Below are positions 13,161 to 25,519 of a stretch of 64,000 nucleotides of DNA, piece by piece. Positions within the stretch are counted from its first letter, which is position 1, and each line of letters begins with the position of its first letter. The stretch is taken from the NCBI GenBank assembly GCA_026874595.1, contig CM049317.1, positions 28,459,401-28,523,400 of the forward strand. The letters run 5' to 3'. The notes under the pieces were generated by a model. The model was not told the origin of the DNA, searched no databases, and saw only the letters and a program-made list of their open reading frames with translations. Origin of the DNA: Sipunculus nudus. Taxonomy: Eukaryota > Annelida > Sipuncula > Golfingiida > Sipunculidae. The translations under genes were made by a program, and so were the position numbers.

Positions 13161-14232
13161 AAGGCTAAAATAGTTTCTTTGCTAAATATTACAATCTGCT
13201 TTCTTTTTATCTGGAAAAGTTGTCAATTTTGCATTAGGCCTGCTTATTCCATGACAATTAACAGTACTCAAAGGGGCCAAATCACCTATCTGACCTTTAT
13301 AAACTAAAGGCTATCCCTTAGAGCTTTCATATAAAATAAGCAAGAAAACGCGGATATCGCCGCACACAGTCTGTTTGGTTTGTTTGTGCATTTGAACATG
13401 TGTATAATGTGTGTGAGCCCGCCAAAATATCTTAACAAATTCAGCAGCAACTCAGGTAAGCCAGTGCTTGGAAATGGCACCTTGAAAAAAATAACCATTC
13501 CCCCGCATATATGCAACCTGCCAAACTTGGGTTACATGTTTTTCCCTTTTGTCAACATTGCAGTGTTTAAAATCATCTGGATAAACAAGTTCACATGTCA
13601 TTCACGTCTTATAAGAACTATTCAAAACTAAAATTACCCTTTAATCATTAATATATACGCAGAGAAAGCCAGAAATCACATAGATTCTTTATCAGAATGT
13701 TTGTGAATAGTCCCTTTTAAACCAAAAATTTAATACTGTTGAAATTTTTTTTCTGGGCCTATCTTTTTCACATTGGCAGCGTTACGTTTCGCGTACAAGA
13801 GACTTCAACGACGTATGCACGTGTATACAAATAACGCATGTGTCTGTTAACATGTCTTAGACTATACCCTCAGCTGACGTCACTGAATAAACATAGTGTT
13901 TTACGATGTCGCCTGAGCTTCACCTAATACAAAGCATCTTTCATATAATTACACGGTAGAATGCTTCTTTATACAATCATTATATCTACGATATTACCCA
14001 AGCAATGAAGCTGTCGAACCTATGTTGTTTATCAAAAAAAAATCTTCTCACTTAAAAAAATCTTACACTCTGATAATGCCTCACGTCTTTAAAAAATTAT
14101 TTTTGGTGTGATTTCTTGAATGGAATAATCTTTCTTTCTATGTTGATTTTTTTTGTGGGGGGGGGGGGGTGTTCCTGGAGAAATCCAGTGAGATCATATG
14201 ACAATAAGCGAAAATCGAGGATCTAATTTTCA
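13161..14232. other. Intergenic, nothing recognised
   Basis: AT-rich sequence with short A and T homopolymers and a poly(G) run at about 14157-14169. No exon, RNA gene or named repeat seen. Confidence 0.4.
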
Positions 14233-14308
14233 CTCTGTATGCAGGATCTTCTGACATGTGTTTCACTAATCTTTATATCACATTAGTGAAACACATGTCA
14301 ATACAGAG
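14233..14308. repeat. Long inverted repeat (hairpin)
   Basis: Perfect 18-bp arms gacatgtgtttcactaat (14253-14270) and attagtgaaacacatgtc (14282-14299) around an 11-nt loop. An outer pair ctctgtat / atacagag (14233-14240, 14301-14308) extends the stem after a bulge on the left side. Confidence 0.9.
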
Positions 14309-14990
14309 TACCTGTATCTGTGCCTGTACCTGGCTGTCATGAGTAGGAAGTACCTTGTACCTGTACCTGTACTTGGATCTAAAGTTCCTGTACCTGGCAT
14401 AAGGTACTCCAGGTACAAATGTGATACTGGTACTTGAAATGGACACCAGGCTTGGGCCAATTGCATGTACAAAGCTGTCACCCCTGTCAGGGCAGTAAGC
14501 CATCTTAGGAAGGGGTAATTACAAAGCGTTCATCCTTTCTGCATTTGTAGCTAGCTACCTGGCCAGGAAGCTGGTCAACCTCTAGCCTCTTTAACAGGAA
14601 GTTCATTGCAGCATTATATTATCAGCCAAGTATACAGCAACCAACAAATGATATATACTGGGGATTGCCTACATGCCCCATCTCTTAAGTTGGCTCGAAT
14701 CCACTGAACAGGGTTGGGGCCGGTTAGTTGTGCCTGTATCTAGGTACACAATTCACAGCTATGTGATTTACAGGTTTACCAAGATACTGGAATGGACATC
14801 AGGTTTGGTCAAGTAAGGTACTGAGTTGTCATCCCTGTCAGGGCTGTTACCTATACCAGAGAGGGGTAATTAATAAGCCTTCAACCCTTTGAACTTGAGT
14901 GAACTTGAGCTCGTAGCATAATGGCCTAGCTACCTCCAGCCTCTACACAGGAAGTTCATTATGGCATTATCAGACATGGAGGGTACAGAG
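14309..14990. repeat. Diverged tandem repeat, two units of about 350-420 bp
   Basis: Unit 1 (about 14400-14640) and unit 2 (about 14755-14985) share tggacaccaggcttgg / tggacatcaggtttgg, cccctgtcagggc / tccctgtcagggc, aggggtaatta and ctctaacaggaagttcatt-like blocks. Before unit 1 there is a tacctg hexamer run (14330-14400). The frames at 14273-14503 are repeat read-through. Confidence 0.65.
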
Positions 14991-15284
14991 CAAAGGATAT
15001 GGACAGCGTTGCTTGTCCAATATGGATACCTGTTGTCTAGTATGTATAAAGAACATTGGTGTAGGATAAATGTAGAAGTATTAAGAGGGTCTGACTGATG
15101 GAGATGTACATACACATGACACAATTAACACATTAATGTTCATTTAAGTTTAAAAAAATGTCAAAATGTGTAAATAAGATTATGTGCATGTGTTAAGTGG
15201 GTCCAAATCAATCACTATTGAAATAATGGCACATTTTTCCAAATGGATAAAGGACAAAAGGTAAACAACATTAATGTACACTGC

Positions 15285-15450
15285 ATGTATTCATGAAAAG
15301 TATTCATGAATGTGAATACTTCTGCAATGTATTTGAATACGAATACAAAAACTTTTGTACTTTTTACAAATGTATTCGAATACGAATACGAATACTGAAA
15401 ATACCTTTATTTGAATACAAAGAATACGAATACTGAATACAAATACCCCA
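15285..15450. repeat. GAATAC-rich simple repeat
   Basis: Repeated gaatac / gtattc hexamers, abutting the left junction of block D1 copy 2. Confidence 0.8.
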
Positions 15451-15455
15451 TGTCT

Positions 15456-17373
15456 GGTTGACTCTATGTTGAAACCGGAAATCGATTATCAAAAGGAGCA
15501 GCCGGAAACAGGAAAAAGATACAGCAACACAGATTATATTTTGTGTTTAAAAGCTTTGAAAAGGGAGGGGACATTTTATTTGATACATGTCGGTTTAAGT
15601 AAAACTTTTTATTTAATAGAACAGTGATTACGGACACACGAATATGTGTGCTCCTTTTGGGATAAAATGAATCCCTTATTGTGTAGTCAACAAAAGTCGC
15701 CTTTGTAGTATTAGCCGGCTGACGTATAAAAATAACTAACGTAATTTCCTAGTAAAGAAATGAAAAAGTGTGTGGACATACTGAATCGTATATGCACTAA
15801 CTAGTCAACAAAATAGTGTTTTACATTCGGATCACTCTTAATTATTGAGCACACTTTACCTTTGTCCTTTTTATTTTAATGACAATGTTGTACACCCTAA
15901 ACACAGATCTAGAAAATGCCAATATCTTACATTCTATAATAAATACACTTATTTTTTCAAATAACTGTGGATTCATGTTGTACTTATGACTGCTGAAAAT
16001 TTATTTACTGATTGCGCATGTTAAGCGCTCCCCTCTGTCAAGATTACATATAGAGTACATATATATACATACTAATACAGGCCAACAAGGAGATGCTGTT
16101 TACGAATACTATAAAAATACCAAAAAAAACTTAGCCGGTTTGGCAGTAACTGAAATATATTTTTGGGATTTGTTATTTTTCGGCAGGTATTTAAAAAAAA
16201 AAAATTCTTAGATTCCAGATACAAAGTGAGTTTTGATAAATTTATATATATTATCCTGAGTAACTTTAAGCCTAATGAAAGCTATATAACATGACATACA
16301 TTTAGATGTATTGTGTCCTTAATTTAAGAACATTCTATCTACTGATTTTTTCAAATTTTTACAACTTAACGACTCCTTTAGATCTTCGTAAATCAAATAT
16401 ATATATATGCCATGACATTCTTACCTTTTGTACGGATAACGCCAGCTCGCGGTGGCATGTAGAATGAAATAGATTCATAATACTCTTCATAGACTTCACC
16501 AAACTTCCCCTTATCATAAAGCTTATCGAAATTCCGTATCGTCGACTGTACAGCCTCCTCTACGGTCCCTTTTAATGATTCCATAGAAGAAAAAAAACAT
16601 ATTTTGAAGGAATTTTCGTTACCTACTATTAAATGTATTTTCACTCTAGGTATTGTGTCAAATTACATTATTACATAATATAATTCAATTTTTATAAACA
16701 TATGAATTTTATACTTGAGACCACTTACCCCTTCCGGTTTTACTGAGTTTTCCGTTTATAATGCCAAGGACTAAGTTGAAGAGCCATAGCGTAGGGGTGA
16801 ACCTATATGCGGCCATCTTCAACAAGTAACAATTTGCACTGTGTATTATTCGAATTACGCATTCATTTATTAATTAAATTAAATGTAATTATATAAATAT
16901 ATATATATATATTAATAACGCTACAAGACTGTCTTGTTAATACAGACTGGACAACCATAATATGTTTATTTGATTTATTAAATACATGCCCAACAGCTTG
17001 AATTTAATTATGTAATTATTTTGGATTCCGCATTGAAAATGGCGTTCTTTCCCTATGAATAAAATTTCATTTGGCCATATGTATGTTACATGGAATTGAA
17101 GTTTTGAGTAGAATCTAAAAATAAAATTTACGGTAAGATTCTATATCTTCAGAGGTTTTATAAATGTAATAAAATTCTGATTGAAAGTACGATTGTGAAC
17201 GGGGCGTGATTAATAGGAAACAATATGCATCTTGCAGGGCGCATTATTAATTACATAGCCACATCACATAGAGACAAACAGTAATTGCTAAATTATCAAT
17301 CGATGTCACAGCTGGTGAATCCCTGGTGTCATTTGCAAGCAGCATACAAAATAATTACCGTGCAACGCTCTCG
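15456..17373. repeat. Segmental duplication block D1, copy 2
   Basis: Partner of 978-2907. Its left edge abuts a GAATAC-rich repeat (15290-15450), so the junction is visible. It carries SnoaL-like copy B exons 1-2 and lacks the segment of copy 1 that leads to exon 3. Confidence 0.88.
16425..16816 (-). CDS. SnoaL/DUF4440-like protein, copy B (exons 1-2 only; probably a truncated duplicate)
   Basis: Paralogue of the gene at 201-2364. Exon 1 (16816-16729, 88 nt) encodes MAAYRFTPTLWLFNLVLGII and then NGKLSKTGR, ending at GTAAGT. Exon 2 (16568-16425, 144 nt) encodes VEEAVQSTIRNFDKLY, GKFGEVYEEYYESISF and MPPRAGVIRTKG, ending at GTAAG. Exon lengths, phases and splice sites are identical to copy A, and both exons are fully open. 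The homologous block stops at about 15456, before any third exon, and I found no match to copy A exon 3 further left by eye. Without it the protein would lack the second half of the NTF2-like fold. It is either a pseudogene frozen by a partial duplication or a gene that uses a diverged or distant third exon. Confidence 0.6.
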
Positions 17374-18190
17374 CTTGTCACTGCTCTCTAGAAATTTAAC
17401 CTACCTTACTTGAGATTGTCCTGGGTCAGATCAAAGCGTTTCGCATTTTGTATGAAAGGGGAATAACATTGTCGGATAATGGATAGGCAAATAAAGAAAA
17501 GTTGGTGAAGCTTCGCTTCTTGATACGGATGGAGGAAAAGTCATGAATGTTCAGTCACTTATGCAAGAAAGAACCTGGTAATATGAGCCAAATAGGCAAA
17601 TTGGTAGAATTCGCAAAGAATCCGTTGATTACTTACGTTAACATTGTTTTAATTTGAAAATTATGATCCTTCATTTTAAAATACAAATATAAATATACAT
17701 ATCTATTTGCACTGATTGCACTATTTATCTAAGGTACTTTATGCCTTCTATATATTTTGGCATGTATCTGTCCAAAGTGATACTGAACAGCCGAATACAT
17801 ATCCATAAATTCCCCTTCGGCATTTCAATCCAAAAGGTAAAAGAAATTGATCAAAAAGTCGAAAGAAAATTGGTTCCGTAAACAATGTGCAGGTAAACAG
17901 AGTCACTCTAGCTTTTGTTACCATTTTGTCTTAGAACTCTCTAGAGTTCCTTAGATATAATGTCAAATATATAGTATCAGATAAATTCACTCATAAATTT
18001 ATTGGCACAACTTTACTATTGGAGTATCAAAAAAGTTTTCCAGGTTGTACTTCAATGGTATGAACAAGTCCAATCTTCCCTGGGTACACCTTAATGCACA
18101 ATCAATTTTCCAGAACCATGTAAGACATATAGCTAGGCATTTTCAATATTGCATAAAAGTGAAATAATTGGAATAATCAAAAATTAAAAT
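17374..18190. other. Intergenic, nothing recognised
   Basis: Sequence between block D1 copy 2 and the reverse transcriptase scrap. No exon or repeat identified. Confidence 0.4.
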
Positions 18191-18199
18191 AAATAGATC

Positions 18200-18366
18200 A
18201 ACCATTTTGTCCTGTTCTATTGACTTTTGGAACATCAGTCGATTACGATCATGCTTAACAATGGACACAGTTATGTCTCTGGTGCATGCACTATATACGT
18301 CAAAACTCGACTGCTCCAATTGTCAACTAAAAATCCAAAATTATGCTGCTTCAAGATCTGTGGTTT
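18200..18366 (+). mobile_element. CR1/L2-like non-LTR retrotransposon remnant (end of RT domain)
   Basis: The plus frame reads FWNISRLRSCLTMDTVMSLV, HALYTSKLDCSNCQL and KIQNYAASRSVV. The order 'NISRIR..L......LVHAL.TSRLDYCN..L....QNAAAR' is the familiar segment after the catalytic region of CR1/L2/Jockey-type reverse transcriptases. The residues usually found between SNCQL and QNYAA (a 'YGLP..L..RLQ' segment) are missing, an internal deletion. No other part of the element was found, so this is an old fragment without function. Confidence 0.6.
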
Positions 18367-18859
18367 GCATTTGCGTTAACATGTCACCCAATATCTTTAA
18401 TCGTTGCATTAGTTTTCGATCAGATATAGGTTGCAATACAAATTGATACTGATGGTTGTCACGAAATGGATCGTGTTATTTTGTTTGTTTGTTTTTTTTC
18501 ATTTCTCAGAAAAGCCGCACAGGCCTAACTATCCATTTCTATTTCTTTACCAAGAATTGACGAGTCGGCCAGAGAATGGTTCTGCTAAAAATAGTTGTAT
18601 TCAAGAGAGGATTTACAGGGTGCTCTGCAGGTCTAGTGATGCCTTTGTTATAGTTACCTCTTTGGCGTTTATGCGTTTTGTTCTCAGCCATTTTAATATT
18701 CGGCGTGCTCATAAATATAGATAGGCCATCGAAGGATGACAGGAAGCAGGAAGGCGTTGTATAAGTCTTATAAATATAAATAAACCTCGAGGGTAGACGC
18801 TTATTTAAAGAAGTGCTTACACAGAAGTAAAACAGCCAAGCTGTGTAGCCTGTAGGGTT

Positions 18860-18985
18860 CCGAAGTGCCGATCGCCAGTGTCCAGAGAAGTACCGGTACC
18901 AAGTATCCAGAGAGGTGCAGCGAGAGGTGCTGCGGCCCATTGTCCAGGGAGGTGCTGCGTGAGGTGCAACAAGCCAATGTCCACA
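18860..18985. repeat. Short degenerate tandem repeat
   Basis: Four loose units of tgtccag(a/g)ga(g)gtgc..., the cause of the overlapping minus frames between 18539 and 19035. Confidence 0.5.
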
Positions 18986-19039
18986 ACCCGTAGATAAGAT
19001 GATGATTGCAATACTTTAAAACAAATGCCGCTCAAAACA

Positions 19040-21702
19040 AACTCGTCCTTTAAAGACTGTATCTTTAATTTTTAACAGTCGTTTTACCAGTTTAATCAAA
19101 AATTAGGCAAAGGCAATCTTTATAACGACCGTCTTTATATCTACGCTGGGCAGATTGGATAAAATTCGACGGTCAACACGAAAGAATTCCCCAGCCGAAA
19201 TATGCCCCGCTTGTTTCTCTTCCTGGTAGAGCCGTAAAAAACTACCTTCCTGGTAACTAACAAAATGGTTAAATACACTCAGCCAGTACACAGAGACAAA
19301 TACAGTAACTAAGATATACCTATATACCTGTGTGGTAATTCTATAATGCAATACACATAAAATATCCTAATTATGTATCCTGGTCTAAAATAATCCTAAA
19401 TAACTTGGCGTGATGTGTAAATATACATCAGCTGCGACGGTTCTGAGCAATCCCGGACGAGCCCCGAGAACTGTGACGTCGTTCTTTCTTTGTCTGAAAC
19501 ATGTGCTCGTGCACACGCACACTCACTCAAGGCTTACAATAATGACAGAGACCAGCATATAAGATAAACGTATCTTTAATGGGTTCACTCTAGCTTAGTA
19601 TCTACTCTTAACAGTAAAATTCACTAGCTTTTGATTAGAATCCTGGAACCCCAACACGATCCGCTTCAATCTGACAGGTGTTACGGTCCCTTTTCACACC
19701 AAACAACTCAGGCCGAACCGTAACACATATGCTCAGACACGTTCTCTTCAAATGAATACGTAACCAAAATATGGGTGCAAAAACAGTGCTATATTCATAT
19801 ATTACAATATTTACATGCGTGCACAAATAATATAATAGTCAATACATAACGTAATTTATAACAAAGTCTCTGAAGAAAAACTGAGTCTCTAAATAACGAA
19901 CTGCAACGAAATACTTAACTGAATCCGGTATACGAGAAACTGAAGTCCATCATCAACACATAGTTCGGGCACACACAAAACTGAAGTCCTGTATTAATCC
20001 ATGTGGCACCAGAAAACATAATAAAGTTCATAGCGTGGTTCATGGCATTCATTCCGTGGGCTTGGGGACCAAGAGCCAACGGTCACGGTCCCCGGGGAAA
20101 TCAGTAACGTGGCGTAGCAAAATCAATAGTCCCGCCTCGTACTGCAGGCGAGTTCGTTTTATAGGCTTTCAACAATGGGTGGAAACCGCGGAAGTTTGTG
20201 GTTTTGCTTGAGAGAAACGATAGCGCCGTCAGAACTGCAAAACCAGTACTGAATGGTCCCAGAATAGTGTTTATGTTTCTCAAAGCGCGTCAGTAGTCAC
20301 TGATAGCGGGGTGGATCCATAAGCGTGGAAACGGGGGCGGCCACACCACTTCGTGGCGCCATCCTCCGATGTCCGGGTGACGTCCATGCAACACAGGAGT
20401 TTTGGATACATAAGAAGGATCATTCCTCTTCGGAGATCCTTCACCATTTTTGTCAGAATAATTAAAACCCCGCCATAGATATTGATTCGATTCAAGCCTT
20501 CGTGTAAGGAGCTACCGAAAGACAGTGTCTATCATTTGAATAAATCATTAAAAGATGGCATGTCGGTTTCATTCGATATGTTATTTTTATTTTTTCTATC
20601 ATATCACATAAAAACGATATTGGACATATTATCTGATGGTTTATACACTTATTTGAAAGGTTAATGTACCAGGAAAACAGTATATATCCTTTCTTCTTGA
20701 ACTGTTAAAATAAAATTGATAGCAAGGTACAAATAACCAGCTCCTGGCCTATTTATATAGAAGTGTATGGCGAATATCCATATGCAATCCAGATGAGAGC
20801 AGTGCCTTCAAAGGCTAATGAGACAAACATCCCTTTAAATAATTTGAATAAATCCTATATGTTTAAATACAGCGGTTCTGTTTAGATGCAAGCGGAGTAA
20901 CAGGGCTCTCCAAGACATTTGCTTTTCGTTTTTAACTAAATGCTGTAATTTCGTTTGATTTAGGACCGTATTAAGCACCTCGAGGTCGTGATCTAAGGGT
21001 TGATTAATATCTGGAGATAGAGTTCATATTGGTGAATAATAATCACTTTAATTGTGAAACCAGTTTAAATTACTTTCTACTGCGGGAATCAATCAGAAAT
21101 TTCGGTCAGTGCATTTCGTTCCTTATCAAAACACGATTTCATAAACGATACATGTATTGGGATCATTAATCATTATGGAGCTTGGAACAGAACACATTGG
21201 AGGGAACGGACGAGTTATGAGAGATACAGCACATTTTTATCATCATGATGAATGTGACTGTACAAATCTTCAGGAAGTGCTTTCTTGAACTTACTCTAAC
21301 ACGTGTTAATATATTTGGCAGCAAAAGTGGCGTGAGAGAGCTCCGTGCTTAAGCTTATCCCTCCATGTGCATTGTTTTCATTTATTCTGAGCATATTTCG
21401 AAGTGAATATTTTTCAGCCTTCGGACCTTTCAGATTTCATTATCAATTATTCTTTTATATGTGTACGTGGTATCTCTAACGTTTGGTTAACATAGAACAT
21501 GAAGTCTTATCTTCAAATGATCGCGGAACGGATGAGTTTTAAATTTTAGTGATCACAGAAACGGATCTCTTTCAATTCTTGTGACAGTAGAACGTCATGC
21601 ATATTAATTCTATTGACGGAGAGAACATCATATCTCTTTTTATTGAACGGCTATATAATAAAACATGCGCCAAGCCGTACAACACAGGTTAACTTATGTT
21701 AT

Positions 21703-21746
<44 letters not shown>

Positions 21747-22970
21747 TTAAAGACCACCTGTTATGACCACCATTGTTTGATCCACCGAAAGCGTTGACCT
21801 TGGTTATATTGACCTGTCTAATAAGACACAATCAGTAATCTATATTTAGAGGATTCTATTTCAGTGAGTTTACACATAAGGACTATTATATAAATTTTCA
21901 TTGTGGACAATGGTTAAATATTTTTTTCCGCTTCTGCTATGATACAAAATCCTCTTTTTTTCTGGTCAATTTATGAATTCTTGCCAAAAAAAAGAATGAC
22001 CTCATTCATAATCCTGTACAATATAGGTTTTCTCGCAGACATTGCACGGTCTCTTTGCACTCTTTTTTTCAGATTGTTTATATATTATGCTCATAAAACA
22101 CGTCCACCTGCACCTGGTCTAAGGAACTTTTTTTTGACAGACTCGCCATTCAGCACGCTCAAAACATCACGTACATTCCCGGAAACTCCGTGTCGAGATC
22201 CGAAACATACGCCAGGAATGAAAGTGATGGGATTGATTACTTTAATACTGCTGCCGCAACTTATTAGTTCCCAGGGAATGCCCTCATGACATCTTATTTT
22301 CTAATACAGAAGAAGTTGCAGGTTACCTGGAACCCACATAGAATCCGCAAGGTGGCGCTATTGATGATGAGTTCCATGGCCCCCGCTAAGTATGGGTTCT
22401 CGAAATGTTCTCTGATTGTGTCCTGAAGGTATACATAACTGAAATGAGCCATACTGAGTTCAGAATAGTTGTTGGACTGGCAAATCAGAAGTCAATCCGC
22501 ATTTCGATTAACTAATGACTGCAGATGAGGCGCCTCCAGGTTCTGGTAACTGCATATATCTCGTTTCACAGTACCCGCACCGGAGGTAATGAATCCTGTG
22601 ACACGTGCTTTGTTTACGGCATACATATAAACCGACACGCAAGCCCACACATATATACATGTACACTGAAATTGTGGGGGTTTAGAGTCTGCATTCAATT
22701 CTAGAATCATTCAATACTGAATGGTTTCAGTTTCGATACTTAGTAACCCTTTTTAATGTTGCAGAATCATGAAAATATTTTACCACTGCAACACCAGAGA
22801 GGGGTGAAAAAGCTGGTTTAACGGGAACAGATTTGATTCAGGTTCACTTGTTTTTCGTAGGTGCACTTGTGTGCTTGGTGACTTAATGGCGGGAACTTTG
22901 GCATGTCTGTCAGAAAAGCTGGGCGCTGATTAGCCAGGTCTATTGAATTGGGTTAGCCAAGGGCGCCACT
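19040..22970. other. Long gene-poor stretch
   Basis: No exon with matched splice sites recognised. 19440-20350 is less AT-rich than its surroundings and may be an old repeat. A plus frame at 22219-22286 encodes MKVMGLITLILLPQLISSQG, which looks like a signal peptide but has no splice donor before its stop. A (TA)n run lies at 21705-21743. Confidence 0.4.
21705..21743. repeat. (TA)n microsatellite
   Basis: TA run. Confidence 0.97.
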
Positions 22971-23010
22971 ATATAAGACTCCAAAAGGGGCTGTAAATGC
23001 ACGCTGTAGT
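22971..23010 (+). promoter_or_regulatory. Putative TATA core promoter
   Basis: TATAAG at 22972 with gtagtcactgattca (23006-23020) about 35 nt downstream. The downstream part is conserved in the paralogous block (6930-6945), where a gtataag motif also lies upstream. No coding exon could be linked to it. Confidence 0.25.
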
Positions 23011-24673
23011 CACTGATTCATCTTACCAGCACATACGCTCATTCTGAATTTGATCTCTTAACTATGAAAATCCACCAATACAACAATTCCGAAAGTATGA
23101 TTTTCATGGAAGATTTTCAATATTTCTGCCATTGTGTAAAATCAGAGTTACAGGGGTCCTGATATGGGGTGCGATGTGTATACGTGTGGGCGTCATACAA
23201 AAAAAAATCTCCAGTTTCTGAACAGGCGATAATTATAAATACTACCGACACGTTAATGTTTATTATGTAGGGCTTGATAGTAGGTTAACGGATAGAACGT
23301 CATCAAGGAATTTTCACAAATGTACCCTCTCTAATGCCCGAATGGAACTGAGATGATGGTCCAAAACGATTGAATATAATGGATGTCAACTCTCAGGCGC
23401 TGCGTATTGTTTCCCGGCCACATATTCAGGTCACGGTCGAGCGCCCAACACCTCGGAATGAGGTGTCCAGTCTGTTTACAGAGCAGTTTTGAACTTGTGC
23501 AAGGGTCAATTAGGATGACGCATTCTAGTTATAGGAGGTGCATTGATCATCCTAAACTATTTAACTTCCGGTTTGACATAAATGGTGCTCATTCAAATCA
23601 ATATGTGCCGCTTACACATTCGTCATCATTTAACAGCTGTACATGTAATTGCACTGTCATGGCATAAAGAAACAGGATTTTTTATCGCTACACGAATGAA
23701 TGAATCTTTAATTACGCCATGTTGCTAAACAGTGCATTATATACCTAGAGTTATATGAGTACACTTAACAATCAAGAACCGGTTGGATGAAAGGTGGGGT
23801 GTTTTATTTTCTTAGTGTTTAAAGTTCAAGGTATAGTACCATCGACAGGAAGAGCAATATGAATTTTGCTTTTGCGGTATGGAAGTGTCTTTATTTCATT
23901 CAAAGTAGCGGGATAATATTAGTGATTTAACGTTTGGAGAGGGCATATGTAAATTATTGTTTCATTGTCATCTGGTTAAAATCAGTGTGGACAGATGTAA
24001 TTATCATTATGTTCCAATGTGTTCTCTGTTGAAATAACATAAAACAATGTTCATATTGTTTGCTATCGGTGTGGGAATCATGCTATCGAGACGTAATGGA
24101 CACTAGGTATTCTTGTTTCCCCTGTTGAAATAATAACAAATAACAGCGATAAATTGCTTGCAATCGGTTTTAGAAGGATGATCAGAAGCAAATCATTCAT
24201 CTAAGACGTAGTATCGAAATTCCTGTTTTTTCTATATTGAAATAATATATATGTGATCAAATTGTCTTCCATTGGAATGGAAGGCATGCCTTACAGACCT
24301 CATGATCAATATTTTTTCTTGTTTCCACTGTTGAAATAACAGATAGCAGTAAACCAGTGGTTTGCTATATGAAGGGAAAGCATGCTTTACATACTAAATG
24401 ATCAATGTGTATTCCTGTTTTCTCTGTTTAATCAGCAATTATAAGTTACAAGAAAGTAGGTAACAAATGAACTACTGTAAACATGAATATGGGTAATTTT
24501 ATTTGCAGGTATTAAATTTAAGACATTTTCTACTTCCAGGATAAGCCTTTGCTATATTCAAATAAATACACATATTTTTAACCAAAATCAAAACGATTCT
24601 AGAAATAAGTCTACGTAGGCACCGGTAATCAACAGATTCAACACTTCATGGGGAATATTCGAAATAGCGAAAA
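22997..24673. repeat. Segmental duplication block D2, copy 2
   Basis: Partner of 6925-8405, about 200 bp longer because the internal repeat of about 100 bp ('...tgttgaaataac...gcttgctatcggt...') has more units (23955-24440). It ends against a (CT)n(TA)n tract. No coding exon was recognised. Confidence 0.82.
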
Positions 24674-24685
24674 AAATAAATTTAG

Positions 24686-24687
<2 letters not shown>

Positions 24688-24773
<86 letters not shown>
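24688..24773. repeat. (CT)n(TA)n compound microsatellite
   Basis: About 40 nt of CT followed by about 45 nt of AT. Confidence 0.97.
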
Positions 24774-24775
<2 letters not shown>

Positions 24776-25227
24776 TAGCGTAAGGTGATTTTTCTAATTT
24801 TCCGTATCACCTCTGATACTACCGTACGGATTACTGTGATTTGGCAATCATAGTTAATATTTTCACAAATGAAGTGGTATGTTTGCATATACTTCTTAGG
24901 TCTTAATTCATGGACGGTTTTGGTATGTATATGTTATATTGTTGATCAGTTTCTCATGTCACATGGAACATATGTAGGTGACTGTTTGTCAAAAAAGAAC
25001 TCACCACATGTTAGCCACTGGCTTGGGGAGATCGTGTACGACTGTACGCTGCATGTTACGAACGCTGTTCCGAAAGAATTTTATCCATAAGACCATAAAA
25101 ATAATGGATCTATATATTAACAGCATACCGCGTTTTGTATGATACTTCGTATCTCAGGATTTCCGATACCAAACCGTACGGATTGTCGTATTCGCCCCAA
25201 ACCGTTCGTAGCACGGGTAATTGCTGG

Positions 25228-25260
<33 letters not shown>
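25228..25260. repeat. (TA)n microsatellite
   Basis: TA run with one interruption. With the two following runs it produces a spurious 152-codon frame rich in YIYI. Confidence 0.95.
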
Positions 25261-25333
25261 TACTCTGTGCGAGGAATCAAATCAAGTTTTTTTTCCGGCA
25301 TTGTATTTATTAAATAGTTTTGTGCCTGTGTGG

Positions 25334-25336
<3 letters not shown>

Positions 25337-25392
<56 letters not shown>

Positions 25393-25393
25393 A
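25337..25393. repeat. (TA)n microsatellite
   Basis: TA run adjoining the inverted repeat at 25391-25437. Confidence 0.97.
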
Positions 25394-25437
25394 GATGGAA
25401 AGGATATACACAGAATGTGTATACCTTTTCCATCTAT
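25391..25437. repeat. Inverted repeat (hairpin) between TA arrays
   Basis: 22-bp arms beginning atagatggaaa (25391-25412 and 25416-25437, reverse complement) with two mismatches and a 3-nt loop. Confidence 0.85.
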
Positions 25438-25470
25438 AAAAAAACAATTAACCTGCATGGCTATTCATAA

Positions 25471-25479
<9 letters not shown>

Positions 25480-25516
<37 letters not shown>
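25480..25516. repeat. (CA)n(TA)n microsatellite
   Basis: Short CA run leading into a TA run. Confidence 0.95.

Positions 25517-25519
<3 letters not shown>

Noticed and set aside
12751-13173. 140-codon plus-strand open frame
   Set aside because: Lies across copy 2 of a local duplication, is not kept open in copy 1, and has no domain.
18539-19035. Overlapping minus frames of up to 133 codons
   Set aside because: They follow a short degenerate tandem repeat and change frame with it; no domain.
22219-22286. Signal-peptide-like MKVMGLITLILLPQLISS
   Set aside because: The frame stops 4 codons after the leader with no GT donor, so no exon could be supported.
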